Source: Halobacillus locisalis (GTDB taxonomy: Bacteria > Bacillota > Bacilli > Bacillales > Halobacillaceae). Taken from it: a DNA stretch of 64,000 bases. The notes under the pieces are model-generated. The model ran no database searches. It had not been told where the DNA came from and was given only the letters and a program-made list of their open reading frames with translations. Within the stretch, counting starts at the first letter, position 1. Every line of letters begins with the position of its first letter. Below, in pieces: positions 52,234 to 61,115 of this stretch. Location: assembly GCF_013694105.1 (NCBI RefSeq), contig NZ_JACEFG010000003.1, positions 496,001-560,000 of the forward strand, in the 5' to 3' direction. A program made the translations under genes and the position numbers.

Positions 52234-52363
52234 CGGACTGGCGTACAGAGAATTGGGACAGGTACCTCAATAATTGAGACATTTGATTGAGGAATCCAGA
52301 CATTTACTCGTAATTCGGACAATTGAACTAAGGATTCGGACAAGTGCGCGAACAAACCGGACA
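52234..52363 (+). repeat. 21-bp phased TTCGGACA array 2
   Basis: Seven motif copies starting at 52234, 52255, 52276, 52297, 52316, 52337 and 52358: intervals 21, 21, 21, 19, 21, 21. Copies 2-4 are degenerate (GGGACA, GAGACA, CAGACA). It lies in the 3' region of the minus-strand gene 52403 and before the shared terminator at 52161. Confidence 0.85.
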
Positions 52364-52402
52364 CTTGAGCATCGCACCCTATTGCTCAGCTACAACCATA
52401 CT

Positions 52403-52720
52403 TCACTTCTCGTTATCTTTATTCTCGGAGCGCTTACTTTTTCTATTAAACGCTTTATCTTTGATATTCCTGAATGCTTTCGAAGAGTGATCGGCCGTTT
52501 TATCGATGGTTTCGCTTCCTTTGTCAGAAACCTTCTTAATGATGTTACCTGACGAATCAATCGTTTTTCCGATCAGACCTCCTTCACCCGATATCGACTT
52601 CAAGATTTTCCCCGAGGTATCTACCGTGTTGTGGACGACATTATTGGCCTCTTTGGATACGCCTTTAACCAGTCCCTCGTTCTTCTTAGAGGATTCGTTG
52701 TTGCTGTTGTCTTTCGTCAA
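52403..52720 (-). CDS. Low-complexity hydrophilic protein
   Basis: 105 residues, very rich in Lys, Asp, Ser, Asn and Gly, no Cys and no hydrophobic segment. Imperfect helical repeats: GKILKSISGEGGLIGKTIDSSGNIIKKVSDKGSETIDKTADHSSK. Such composition resembles LEA-like or desiccation/salt-protective proteins, but this is only composition. TTG 52720 follows AAGGAGG with 9 bp spacing; the frame to 52756 has no site. Divergent from the acyl-CoA operon. Confidence 0.65.
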   Translation of the reverse strand: MTKDNSNNESSKKNEGLVKGVSKEANNVVHNTVDTSGKILKSISGEGGLIGKTIDSSGNIIKKVSDKGSETIDKTADHSSKAFRNIKDKAFNRKSKRSENKDNEK

Positions 52721-52807
52721 GATTGATCTCCTCCTTAAATTGTTTCTACTCTCCATCCTTATGAGTGAACTGGATAATTATGAATTATGAATAATCGTTC
52801 ATTTATA

Positions 52808-52865
52808 TTGAATTTTCTGAAATATAGGTATAAAATGGGAGACACATACTAACCGGTTGGTATGT
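52808..52865 (+). promoter_or_regulatory. Promoter/operator of the acyl-CoA operon
   Basis: TTGAAT (52808-52813), 17 bp, TAAAAT (52831-52836). ACATACTAACC (52844-52854) and GGTTGGTATGT (52855-52865) form a 22-bp palindrome with one mismatch, covering the predicted start point near 52843: a typical TetR-repressor operator. AATTTTCTGAAATAT (52811-52825) matches the CodY box at 13 of 15 positions between -35 and -10. The TetR gene of this operon is the likely repressor. Confidence 0.65.
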
Positions 52866-52891
52866 TGTGCCGGTAATAGAGGGGGAAGACA

Positions 52892-54103
52892 GTGAATTTT
52901 GATACGAGTGAGAAAGTGAAACGCTACGAGCAGAAGCTGCGGGACTTTATGGATGAGTATGTGTATCCGAATGAGTCGGTCTATGAAGAGCAGCTGAATC
53001 AACAAGAAACAAGATGGTCCGATACCCCTGCGATCATGAATGAAATGAAAAACAAGGCAAAAGAAGAGGGGCTATGGAATTTATTCTTACCTGATGAAAC
53101 GAATGGAGCCGGTCTGACAAACATCGAGTATGCACCGTTATGCGAAATTATGGGGCGATCGATCATTGGTCCGGAAGTGTTCAATTGTAATGCGCCCGAT
53201 ACAGGGAACATGGAGGTACTCGCGAGATACGGAACAGATGGTCAGAAGGAAGAGTGGTTGGAGCCGTTGCTGAACGGGGATATCCGGTCGTGCTTTTCTA
53301 TGACGGAACCGGATGTTGCCTCCTCTGACGCTACGAATATTGAAGCAAGGATTGAAAAAGAGGGCAATGAATATATCATCAATGGACGAAAATGGTGGTC
53401 TTCAGGAGCTGGAGATCCGCGTTGTAAAATTGCGATTTTCATGGGGAAGACAGATCCAGAGGCACCGAGGCATGAACAGCAGTCGATGATTCTCGTACCT
53501 CTAGATACTCCTGGCGTACATATTCGTCGTATGCTTCCTGTGTTCGGGTATGATCATGCTCCGCACGGTCACGCAGAAATCGATTTTGATAATGTTCGTG
53601 TACCCGCTGACAACATCATTTGGGGAGAAGGTAAAGGCTTCGCCATCGCGCAAGGTCGACTTGGACCTGGAAGAATCCATCATTGTATGCGTTTGATCGG
53701 AGCTGCTGAGCGTGCGCTTGAAGATTTATGTAAGCGCGTACAAGAGCGGGAAGCGTTCCATCGTCCGTTAGCGGATCAAGGTGTGATTCGAGAGTGGATT
53801 GCGGATTCACGGATCGAAATCGAACAGGCACGACTACTGACTCTTAAAGCTGCTCATATGATGGACACCGTAGGAAATAAACAAGCCAAAACGGAAATTG
53901 CGATGATCAAAGTCGTCGCACCGAGTATGGCCTTAAAGGTGATTGATCGTGCCATCCAAGCTCATGGAGCTGCAGGGGTCAGCGATGATTTCACGCTTGC
54001 AGCACAATGGGCGAACAGCCGGACATTAAGGCTGGCAGATGGACCAGATGAAGTGCATCGACGACAAGTGGCTAAATTGGAACTTTCAAAATATAAGGAG
54101 TGA
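52892..54103 (+). CDS. ACAD10/11-like acyl-CoA dehydrogenase
   Basis: FAD-dependent acyl-CoA dehydrogenase, 403 residues. It strongly resembles the dehydrogenase half of human ACAD11: [93 protein letters not shown] and [13 protein letters not shown]. In that class the enzyme also removes phosphate from 4-phosphoacyl-CoA. First gene of the operon; GTG start. Its APH-type kinase partner is at 56759. Confidence 0.9.
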   Translation: MNFDTSEKVKRYEQKLRDFMDEYVYPNESVYEEQLNQQETRWSDTPAIMNEMKNKAKEEGLWNLFLPDETNGAGLTNIEYAPLCEIMGRSIIGPEVFNCNAPDTGNMEVLARYGTDGQKEEWLEPLLNGDIRSCFSMTEPDVASSDATNIEARIEKEGNEYIINGRKWWSSGAGDPRCKIAIFMGKTDPEAPRHEQQSMILVPLDTPGVHIRRMLPVFGYDHAPHGHAEIDFDNVRVPADNIIWGEGKGFAIAQGRLGPGRIHHCMRLIGAAERALEDLCKRVQEREAFHRPLADQGVIREWIADSRIEIEQARLLTLKAAHMMDTVGNKQAKTEIAMIKVVAPSMALKVIDRAIQAHGAAGVSDDFTLAAQWANSRTLRLADGPDEVHRRQVAKLELSKYKE

Positions 54104-54107
54104 GCTC

Positions 54108-54887
54108 ATGCATGTGAATCAATTGTTCGACTTAACGGGGAAGACAGCTATTATTACCGGAGGTGGACGCGGTCTAGGTGAACAGATGGCAGAAGGGTTG
54201 GCTGAGGCAGGGGCGAACGTTGTCCTTTGTTCAAGAAAAAAAGAAGCCTGTGACCAAGTGGCGAAGAGGTTGGAAGAGGAACTGGGGGTCCAGACTTTAG
54301 CGCTTGCCTGTGATGTGACAGACACCGCTGACGTCGAGGCCGTGGTTCAAGAAACCGTCAACGCATTCGGAACGATAGACATCCTGATTAATAATAGCGG
54401 AGCGACTTGGGGGGCTCCGACGTTGGAGATGCCTGTTGAAGCTTTTCAGAAAGTCATGAATGTCAACGTGACAGGTGCGTTTCTTATGTCACAAAAGGTT
54501 GGCGCTGTTATGACAAAACAACAGTCAGGAAAAATCATCAATATATCGTCAGTAGCTGGACTAGGGGGAGCGGACCCTAGATTCATGGAAACCGTCGGAT
54601 ACAATGCAAGTAAAGGGGCAGTGATTACGCTGACGAAAGACTTAGCGGTGAAATGGGGCGCCCATAATATCCAAGTGAACGCCCTAGCCCCAGGCTTTTT
54701 CCCGACGAAGATGTCCAAGGTCGTCCTCGAACAAGGGGGAGAGTTCATTTTGGATCGCACGCCACTTGGTCGTTTCGGTACAGAAGAAGACTTGAAGGGA
54801 GCAGCCCTATTTCTTGCTTCGAAAGCCTCCAACTATGTAACGGGTGATGTATTAGTCGTCGACGGAGGTATGCATGCGTCGTGTTAA
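54108..54887 (+). CDS. SDR-family oxidoreductase
   Basis: 259-residue short-chain dehydrogenase: cofactor motif GKTAIITGGGRGLGEQMAEG, LINNSGATWGAP, catalytic Ser in IINISSVAGLGG, and YNASKGAV with catalytic Tyr and Lys. Likely oxidises a 3-hydroxyacyl substrate or the keto group in the pathway; gluconate 5-dehydrogenase/FabG-like. ATG 54108 with AAGGAG 7 bp before it; starts 4 bp after the dehydrogenase stop. Confidence 0.9.
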   Translation: MHVNQLFDLTGKTAIITGGGRGLGEQMAEGLAEAGANVVLCSRKKEACDQVAKRLEEELGVQTLALACDVTDTADVEAVVQETVNAFGTIDILINNSGATWGAPTLEMPVEAFQKVMNVNVTGAFLMSQKVGAVMTKQQSGKIINISSVAGLGGADPRFMETVGYNASKGAVITLTKDLAVKWGAHNIQVNALAPGFFPTKMSKVVLEQGGEFILDRTPLGRFGTEEDLKGAALFLASKASNYVTGDVLVVDGGMHASC

Positions 54888-54900
54888 GGGGTGAGTCACA

Positions 54901-55476
54901 ATGAAAGAGAAGATATTGAATACAAGCACTGAATTGTTCGGCAAGCGAGGGTTTCAAGAAACATCGATTCAAGACATCGTTTCATCGAATCAATTGACGA
55001 AGGGGACCTTCTATTACTACTTCAAAAACAAGGAAGATGTGCTTGTCCACATTCATGAGCAGTTTATTGACTCATTACTCGCGCAGCAGAACGAGATCAT
55101 GGCAGAAGGGCGAACCGCACACGACCAATTACGTTCGATGGTCAGGATGCTGATTGGGAATATCCGCACAAACGCAAACAGTGCCATGGTGTTTTTCCGG
55201 GAAATGCGTCATCTAAGTCAAGCTAAAACAGATGACATCTTACCGAAGCGTCATTTGTTTCAACGAAATATTGCATCGGTCATTGAGCAAGGGATTCAAT
55301 TAGGCGAATTTCGCTCAGACCTGCGAGCGGATATGCTGTCGTTTGCTGTTTTGGGAATCGCGAACTGGAGTTATTTCTGGTACGAACCGGACGGGGAAGT
55401 AGGCGAAGAAGAACTGACAACGATCTTTATGGAAATGATTTTTAAAGGAATCGAGGAGGAGAATCATGACAATTAA
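54901..55476 (+). CDS. TetR/AcrR-family repressor of the operon
   Basis: 191 residues. N-terminal HTH: ILNTSTELFGKRGFQETSIQDIVSSNQLTKGTFYYYFKNKEDVLVHI, typical TetR. The C-terminal domain has helices of the TetR_C/FadR type and probably binds an acyl-CoA. Located as third gene, 13 bp after the SDR and overlapping the next gene by 11 bp, so it controls its own operon, most likely via the palindrome at 52844. Confidence 0.88.
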   Translation: MKEKILNTSTELFGKRGFQETSIQDIVSSNQLTKGTFYYYFKNKEDVLVHIHEQFIDSLLAQQNEIMAEGRTAHDQLRSMVRMLIGNIRTNANSAMVFFREMRHLSQAKTDDILPKRHLFQRNIASVIEQGIQLGEFRSDLRADMLSFAVLGIANWSYFWYEPDGEVGEEELTTIFMEMIFKGIEEENHDN

Positions 55477-56338
55477 ACAAATCGCTGTCGTTGGAGCAGG
55501 GTCTATGGGACATCAAATTGCGATGCTCGGAGCATTGGCTGGTTATGAAACGTACTTGCAGGATATCAGTGAAGATTCATTGAATACGGCAGAGAGCAAA
55601 CTTCGAGAGATCATGAATCGATGGGTGGAAAAAGGGAAGCTATCAGCCGAAGAGTATGAAGCGGCATTCGAACGTTTGCACCCAACTACTCATTTGGAAG
55701 AAGCGGCTGGAGACGCTGACCTGATCATAGAAGCGGTCATTGAAAAGTTGGATGTGAAACGCGAGGTATTTGCAGAGCTCGATAACATCGCTCCTTCTCA
55801 CGCCATACTAGCAACCAATTCATCGACAATTGTCAGCTCATTGATTGCAGACGCGACGTCCCGTCCGGACAAGGTGTGTAACATGCACTTTTTCTTCCCG
55901 GCTCTCGTCATGGATTGTGTGGAGGTTGTCAAAGGGGATCATACATCAGACGAGACAGCAAACACCGTCATGGAAGTTTGTGAGCAAATGGGAAGAACAG
56001 CAACCTTATTGAAGAAAGAAATTTCAGGATTTGTCGCCAATCGCATTCTATTTGCCATTCAGAAGGAAGCCATGAGCCTTTATGAAGGAGGATATGCCGA
56101 CTTTGAGGATATCGATACGATTGTTCGTAAAGCGCTAAATCACCCGGTTGGGCCGTTCGAATTGATGGACTTGTCTGGTCTTGATGTCGGTTATTATGTC
56201 ATGCAACAACAGTATGAAGAAACCGGGGACCCGAAAGACCGCCCTTCACAGACATTGGTTGAGAAAGTTGAATCCGGAGAACTGGGACGGAAAACAGGTA
56301 AAGGATTCTATACGTATCAACGTAAGGTCAAGAACTAG
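55466..56338 (+). CDS. 3-hydroxyacyl-CoA dehydrogenase
   Basis: NAD-dependent oxidation of 3-hydroxyacyl-CoA (3-hydroxybutyryl-CoA dehydrogenase/HBD type), 290 residues. IAVVGAGSMGHQIAMLGALAGYETYLQDIS is the Rossmann motif, EAVIEKLDVKREVFAELDNIAPSHAILATNSSTI and MHFFFPALVMDCVEVVKG (His replaces the usual NPxx motif with FFFPA) hold the catalytic region, and LNHPVGPFELMDLSGLDVG the C-terminal domain. GAGGAGGAG upstream. Confidence 0.92.
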   Translation: MTIKQIAVVGAGSMGHQIAMLGALAGYETYLQDISEDSLNTAESKLREIMNRWVEKGKLSAEEYEAAFERLHPTTHLEEAAGDADLIIEAVIEKLDVKREVFAELDNIAPSHAILATNSSTIVSSLIADATSRPDKVCNMHFFFPALVMDCVEVVKGDHTSDETANTVMEVCEQMGRTATLLKKEISGFVANRILFAIQKEAMSLYEGGYADFEDIDTIVRKALNHPVGPFELMDLSGLDVGYYVMQQQYEETGDPKDRPSQTLVEKVESGELGRKTGKGFYTYQRKVKN

Positions 56339-56350
56339 GAGGAATGCTGT

Positions 56351-56755
56351 ATGCATGAAATAGAAGTGAATGTCCGCTTTTGTGAAACGGATTTATTAGG
56401 CCATGTCAATAACAATAACTACTTTGTTTATATGGAGGATTCCCGTATTCGTTTTTTCAATGAGACAGGGTTGGTCGGCGATGATTGGAACTTCATATTA
56501 GCCTCAACATCCTGTGACTTTCTTAAGCAGGTGTATTTCAATCAGATGTTGGTGATCAAGAGTCACGTTCTGAAAATCGGAAACTCTAGTTTTCATCTAG
56601 AACAGGACATGTATGAAAAACAGTCGGGTGAATTAGTGGCAAAAGGGAAATCAGTCATTGTACAGTTCGATTTCCACCAGCAAAAGAGTGCCCCTTTATC
56701 AGAGAAGATGAGGATGCAATTAGAGTCGCATCAGCTCACCGTTAAGGAGGGATAG
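56351..56755 (+). CDS. Acyl-CoA thioesterase, 4HBT hotdog fold
   Basis: 134-residue hotdog thioesterase: VRFCETDLLGHVNNNNYFVYMEDSRIRFF with the catalytic Asp (4HBT type D17-like), and FHLEQDMYEKQSGELVAKGKSVIVQFD. Hydrolyses an acyl-CoA, perhaps to release CoA from dead-end intermediates of the pathway. AGGAGG precedes the ATG; 12 bp after the dehydrogenase stop. Confidence 0.87.
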   Translation: MHEIEVNVRFCETDLLGHVNNNNYFVYMEDSRIRFFNETGLVGDDWNFILASTSCDFLKQVYFNQMLVIKSHVLKIGNSSFHLEQDMYEKQSGELVAKGKSVIVQFDFHQQKSAPLSEKMRMQLESHQLTVKEG

Positions 56756-56758
56756 AAG

Positions 56759-57826
56759 GTGAATCAGAAGACAGATACCCGCCCCGTAAGGAAAGGGGAG
56801 GAATTGGACACAAATGCCGTAGAATCGTATGTGCGAGAGCATCTCGACGTTCCTGTTGGTGAACTCTCAGTCCGTCAATTTGGAGCAGGGCATTCAAATT
56901 TAACCTATGAATTATCAATCGGAAACTGGAAAGCGGTTCTCAGAAGACCACCGCTTGGACCTGTTGCTCCGAAAGCGCATGATATGGAACGGGAATACAA
57001 AGTATTGCAATCTTTGCATCCGGTTTTTCCACTGGCTCCAAAACCACTCCTATTCAATAGTGGAGAAGTGCTCGGGGCACCATTCTTTATTATGGAACGA
57101 CGTTCGGGCTTAGTGTACGATACGGAGTTTCCGGAAAGCGTGCCACCAACAGCTGCTCTTGGTCAACAGATTTCTGAAGAAATGGTGGACCGTTTAGTAG
57201 AATTGCATGCCATCGATTATAAAAAAACGGCTCTTGCAGAGATGGTGAAGCCAGAAGGGTTTATGGAAAGGCAAGTTCATGGCTGGATCAAGCGTTACGA
57301 ACAGGCGCGGACAGATGATGTCGTCTCAGGAGAACGATTAAAGCGTTGGTTAGTCGAACATATTCCTGATTCAGATGAGGCGTCGATCATTCATTATGAT
57401 TATAAACTGAATAATGCCATGTTCGATGAGGATCACCCAACCGAAATGGTCGGTCTTTTTGACTGGGAGATGACAACCGTAGGGGACCCGCTGGCTGATC
57501 TAGGTGCAGCGATGAGCTATTGGATGGAGGCGGATGACCCTGAGCTGCTACGAACAGGATTAGGAAAACCGCCTGTAACGGTCATGGAAGGATTTTATAC
57601 GAGGGAACAATTTTTGGAACGCTATGCCGAGAAAAGCGGACGCGATCTATCGGCTATCCATTTCTATGTAACATTTGCGTATTTCAAGTTAGTCGGTATC
57701 GTCCAACAAATCTATTCCAGGTATAAAAAAGGGCAAACCCAAGACCAGCGCTTTGCTCACATGAATGTGTTTGTCAATGCCTTGATGGAGCATGCGGAGA
57801 AGACAGCAGGACTCACTGATGGGTAA
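56759..57826 (+). CDS. APH-type kinase, ACAD11/LvaA-like
   Basis: Aminoglycoside-phosphotransferase-fold kinase, 355 residues: RQFGAGHSNLTYEL (nucleotide loop), VLRRPPLGPVAPKAHDMEREY, FFIMERRSGLVY, catalytic IIHYDYKLNNAMFDE and GLFDWEMTTVGDPLADLGAAMSYW. This matches the kinase part of ACAD10/11 and the LvaA kinase of levulinate breakdown, which phosphorylate the 4-hydroxy group of a hydroxyacyl-CoA. GTG 56759 with AAGGAGGG. It overlaps the phosphatase-like gene by 8 bp. Confidence 0.88.
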   Translation: MNQKTDTRPVRKGEELDTNAVESYVREHLDVPVGELSVRQFGAGHSNLTYELSIGNWKAVLRRPPLGPVAPKAHDMEREYKVLQSLHPVFPLAPKPLLFNSGEVLGAPFFIMERRSGLVYDTEFPESVPPTAALGQQISEEMVDRLVELHAIDYKKTALAEMVKPEGFMERQVHGWIKRYEQARTDDVVSGERLKRWLVEHIPDSDEASIIHYDYKLNNAMFDEDHPTEMVGLFDWEMTTVGDPLADLGAAMSYWMEADDPELLRTGLGKPPVTVMEGFYTREQFLERYAEKSGRDLSAIHFYVTFAYFKLVGIVQQIYSRYKKGQTQDQRFAHMNVFVNALMEHAEKTAGLTDG

Positions 57827-58559
57827 GGTCGACGTTATTTTCAAAAAGGAAGATATCGATCCAGCTTCTATGAAGGGAAAGGTTGCGGTCGTTTTCGATG
57901 TGTTGTTTGCAACGTCGACCATTACCGCAGCTCTCGCGGAAGGAGCGAAGGGTGTCTACCCCGTTCTGGATCATGTCCATGCAAGAGAGAAAGCCAAGTC
58001 TTTGAAAGAGCCCTACATTTTGGCAGGTGAGGACCATGGGAAATTGATTGAGGGATTTCACCCACCGCTTAGGACATATTTGAAATCCGTCATTCAAGAT
58101 CAGCAAGTCATTTTATCAACGACGAATGGTACAGTCGCGCTTCAAAGGTCCAGCCAGGCGGATGCACTGTATGCCTGTTCGTTGCTGAATAATAAAGCGA
58201 TGGCCGATCATTTGAATGAGATTCATGATGGTGCAACACTGACACTTGTCTGTTCAGGATCCAGCCGACATTATACATTGGAAGACTTCTTCGGGGCAGG
58301 AAGTTTAATTCATTATTTGGTAGAAGGTGGGCATTGGACGTTATCCGATGGAGCACAAACAGCCTTATTGTTTTATAACGGCAACAATGAGCCGGTCGCC
58401 GATTTATTATCAAAAGCGAAGATAGGCCGTTTGCTGATCGGGGCAGGAATGGACCCGAGTGAGGTCGCTTTTGTGTCTCAAGAAGGAATATGGAAAACGA
58501 TTCCGTTCTATGACCGAGCGGAAGGAAAAATAAAGGAGTGGAAGCATGAGCTCAGTTAA
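57819..58559 (+). CDS. ComB-family (2-phosphosulfolactate phosphatase-like) protein
   Basis: 246 residues of the ComB phosphatase family, which in coenzyme M synthesis removes phosphate from 2-phosphosulfolactate. Blocks: VVFDVLFATSTITAALAEGAKGVYPV, LAGEDHGKLIEGFHPP, ILSTTNGTVALQRSSQADALYACSLLN, VCSGSSRHYTLEDFFGAGSLIHYL. Sulfolactate is known in Bacillus spores, but here the gene is inside an acyl-CoA operon between a kinase and a dehydrogenase, overlapping both, so a pathway phosphatase role is possible (inference). Confidence 0.85.
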   Translation: MGKVDVIFKKEDIDPASMKGKVAVVFDVLFATSTITAALAEGAKGVYPVLDHVHAREKAKSLKEPYILAGEDHGKLIEGFHPPLRTYLKSVIQDQQVILSTTNGTVALQRSSQADALYACSLLNNKAMADHLNEIHDGATLTLVCSGSSRHYTLEDFFGAGSLIHYLVEGGHWTLSDGAQTALLFYNGNNEPVADLLSKAKIGRLLIGAGMDPSEVAFVSQEGIWKTIPFYDRAEGKIKEWKHELS

Positions 58560-60303
58560 ACATTTCGTCCAGGGCGGTGATTTCTTAATAGAAGAAATCA
58601 CGGCTGAGTCCGTTTTTACGCCAGAGGATTGTACCGATGAACACCGGATGATTGCCGGCACGGCTCGACAATTTATTTCCCGGGAAATTCATCCCTATAT
58701 GAAGCGACTTGAAGAAGGGGATTTTCCATTTGTCGCTGAGAAAATGAAGAAGGCAGGCGAGCTAGGTTTGCTTGGTCACAGTGTACCGGAGAAATATGGT
58801 GGACTTGGCCTCGATAAGATGAGTAAGGGAATCGTCGGAGAAGCACTTGGAAATGCCAGTGGCTACAGCGTGGCTCACTCCAACCACACCTGTATCGCTA
58901 CTCTCCCGATTACGTATTTCGGAACGAAACAACAGAAAGAAAAATATTTACCTAAGCTCGCGTCTGGAGAATACCTTGGCGCTTACTGTTTGACTGAGCC
59001 AGAAGCAGGGTCGGATGCGTTGGCGGCTCAGACTACTGCGGTACTAAATGAATCGGAAACGCACTATATTCTGAATGGAACAAAGATTTATATTACGAAC
59101 GCATCGTTTGCCGATACGTTCATTGTCTATGCCAAAGTTGATAGCCGACATTTCACTGCTTTTATTGTGGAAAAAGACTTTCCAGGTTTATCGATCGGAC
59201 CGGAAGAATCCAAAATGGGCATCAAAGGGTCATCAACGTGCTCGGTTAGTATGGAAGACTGCGAGGTGCCGATCGAGAATGTCATCGGAGAAATAGGGAA
59301 AGGGCATCTCATTGCCTTGAATGTACTCAATCTTGGCAGGTTCAACTTAGGGTTTGCCACATTGGGAGCGGCGAAATATAGTTTCCAACTTGCTTTAGAA
59401 CATAGTACAGAAAGAAAGCAATTCAAGAAGTCTATCTCTGAATTCGGGGCTACGAAGGAAAAGGTGGCCCAGATGGCTGCCCGTCTCTATGCAACGGAGT
59501 CACTGCTTTATCGGACGGCTGGTCATGTGGAATCCGCCTTAGGTGAACATGAAGATTCGAGTGACTTCAAAGCTGTTGCAAAAGCTATGAATGAGCATGC
59601 ACTGGAATCGGCAATTTGTAAAATCGTTGGTTCAGAGACGTTGGACTACGTCGTCGATGAAGCGTTGCAACTTCACGGCGGAGCAGGATTCATTAAAGAA
59701 TATCCGGTCGAAATGGCCTATCGGGATTCTCGGATCAACCGGATCTTCGAAGGAACGAATGAAATTAATAGGCTTCTCATTCCAGGTGCTTTCTTTAAAA
59801 AAGTGGCCAAAGATTTTCTCGATACTCGCACTATAGTAGAGCGTGCCCAACATTCTCTTCACAACGGTGTTTTCAAAAAGCAAACGGGCGAACTAAGTGA
59901 ACTGAAACAAGCTCTTGCTTTATTTAAAGATCTGCACCTCGTCTGTGCGGGCTTAGCCTTTTTCAAGTATGGGACGAGCGTTAAAAATGAGCAGGAGACC
60001 CTGATGAAATTAGCGGACTTAGCCATCGCCATTTATTCAACAGAATCCGTCATTTTGAGAACGGAAAAAGCAAGTGAACGCAATCACAAACAAAAGCTTG
60101 CTTATACGTATGTCGAACAAACAGCACTAGAAGTGCAACATGCGGTTATTCCGATGCTGTCAGAGCTATTGGTGGGAGAAGAAAGGACGAAGACACTAGG
60201 TCAGGTCTCTCTCTTATTGGCTGCATATCACTGGCCGGATTCTGTGGAACGAAAACGTAAAATTGCCGATTTTTATTCGGAACAAAAACGATACCAATCA
60301 TAA
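58546..60303 (+). CDS. Long acyl-CoA dehydrogenase (FadE type)
   Basis: 585-residue acyl-CoA dehydrogenase. ACAD core about residues 20-400: GHSVPEKYGGLGLDKMSKGI, AYCLTEPEAGSDALAAQTTA, GIKGSSTCSVSMEDCEVP, NLGRFNLGFATLGAAKYSFQLALEHSTERKQF, catalytic-Glu region YRDSRINRIFEGTNEINRLLIP. An extra helical C-terminal domain (about 420-585) as in VLCAD and B. subtilis FadE. Starts 14 bp inside the previous gene. Second dehydrogenase of the operon. Confidence 0.92.
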   Translation: MSSVKHFVQGGDFLIEEITAESVFTPEDCTDEHRMIAGTARQFISREIHPYMKRLEEGDFPFVAEKMKKAGELGLLGHSVPEKYGGLGLDKMSKGIVGEALGNASGYSVAHSNHTCIATLPITYFGTKQQKEKYLPKLASGEYLGAYCLTEPEAGSDALAAQTTAVLNESETHYILNGTKIYITNASFADTFIVYAKVDSRHFTAFIVEKDFPGLSIGPEESKMGIKGSSTCSVSMEDCEVPIENVIGEIGKGHLIALNVLNLGRFNLGFATLGAAKYSFQLALEHSTERKQFKKSISEFGATKEKVAQMAARLYATESLLYRTAGHVESALGEHEDSSDFKAVAKAMNEHALESAICKIVGSETLDYVVDEALQLHGGAGFIKEYPVEMAYRDSRINRIFEGTNEINRLLIPGAFFKKVAKDFLDTRTIVERAQHSLHNGVFKKQTGELSELKQALALFKDLHLVCAGLAFFKYGTSVKNEQETLMKLADLAIAIYSTESVILRTEKASERNHKQKLAYTYVEQTALEVQHAVIPMLSELLVGEERTKTLGQVSLLLAAYHWPDSVERKRKIADFYSEQKRYQS

Positions 60304-60318
60304 AAGGGGATGACTCGA

Positions 60319-61104
60319 ATGAATTTAGGAAATGATCACCTGGCTGTACAAGTGAATGGACCTGTACTTTCGTGTGTATTGAACCGACCGGATTCTTTGA
60401 ATGCGTTTTCTGATGACATGATTCTTGGATTGCAAGGTGCCTTACAAGAAGCAAGAGAGAATGAGGAGATCAAGGTTGTCGTGTTATCAGGAGCTGGGCG
60501 TGCCTTTTCTGCTGGAGGAGACGTCAAAAACATGGGCAAAGCGACGTCTCAAGATATTTATGATCATGTCGGCATTCTTAATGAGTTGATTTTAAGTATC
60601 AAGGAACTCCCTAAACCTGTCATTGCCGTCGTTCATGGGTATGCAGCAGGAGCTGGGTTCAACTTAGCTCTTGCCTGCGATCAAATTCTTGCAGGAGAAG
60701 AAAGTCAGTTTGTCTTGAGTTTTGCACAAGTGGGACTGGTCGCTGACGGAGGAGGTCATTACTTCCTATCTAGGCTTCTTGGTCCTTACCGTACAAAAGA
60801 GTTGTTGTTCCGTGCAGAGCCCATTCCTGTGGATACAGCAGTAGAGTGGGGGCTGATCAATCGCGTCATTCCACTGGCTGATTTAGAAGAAGAGGCGATG
60901 AACTATGCCTTGACGTTAGCCAAAGGGCCGGGACGGGCTATGGGGATGATGAAGAAAATAGTGGATCAAGCCGATAAATCGGACCTTGCCTCCATTCTTG
61001 AGCAAGAACGAATGACGCAAACGATGATGGTCACGACAGATGATCATAAGGAAGGCGTTCAAGCCTTTAAAGATAAGCGTAAACCCCATTTTGTTGGGAA
61101 ATAA
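60319..61104 (+). CDS. Enoyl-CoA hydratase/isomerase
   Basis: 261-residue crotonase-family enzyme: VLNRPDSLNAFSDDMI, VVVLSGAGRAFSAGGDVKNMG (oxyanion hole), PVIAVVHGYAAGAGFNLALACDQILAGEESQFVLSFAQVGLVADGGGHYFL with the second oxyanion and the usual Glu positions partly changed (VADGG), as in PaaG-like members. ATG 60319 with AAGGGG about 9 bp before it; ATG 60310 abuts the site. Hydrates or isomerises the enoyl-CoA made by the dehydrogenases. Confidence 0.9.
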   Translation: MNLGNDHLAVQVNGPVLSCVLNRPDSLNAFSDDMILGLQGALQEARENEEIKVVVLSGAGRAFSAGGDVKNMGKATSQDIYDHVGILNELILSIKELPKPVIAVVHGYAAGAGFNLALACDQILAGEESQFVLSFAQVGLVADGGGHYFLSRLLGPYRTKELLFRAEPIPVDTAVEWGLINRVIPLADLEEEAMNYALTLAKGPGRAMGMMKKIVDQADKSDLASILEQERMTQTMMVTTDDHKEGVQAFKDKRKPHFVGK

Positions 61105-61115
61105 GGAGGAGTACA

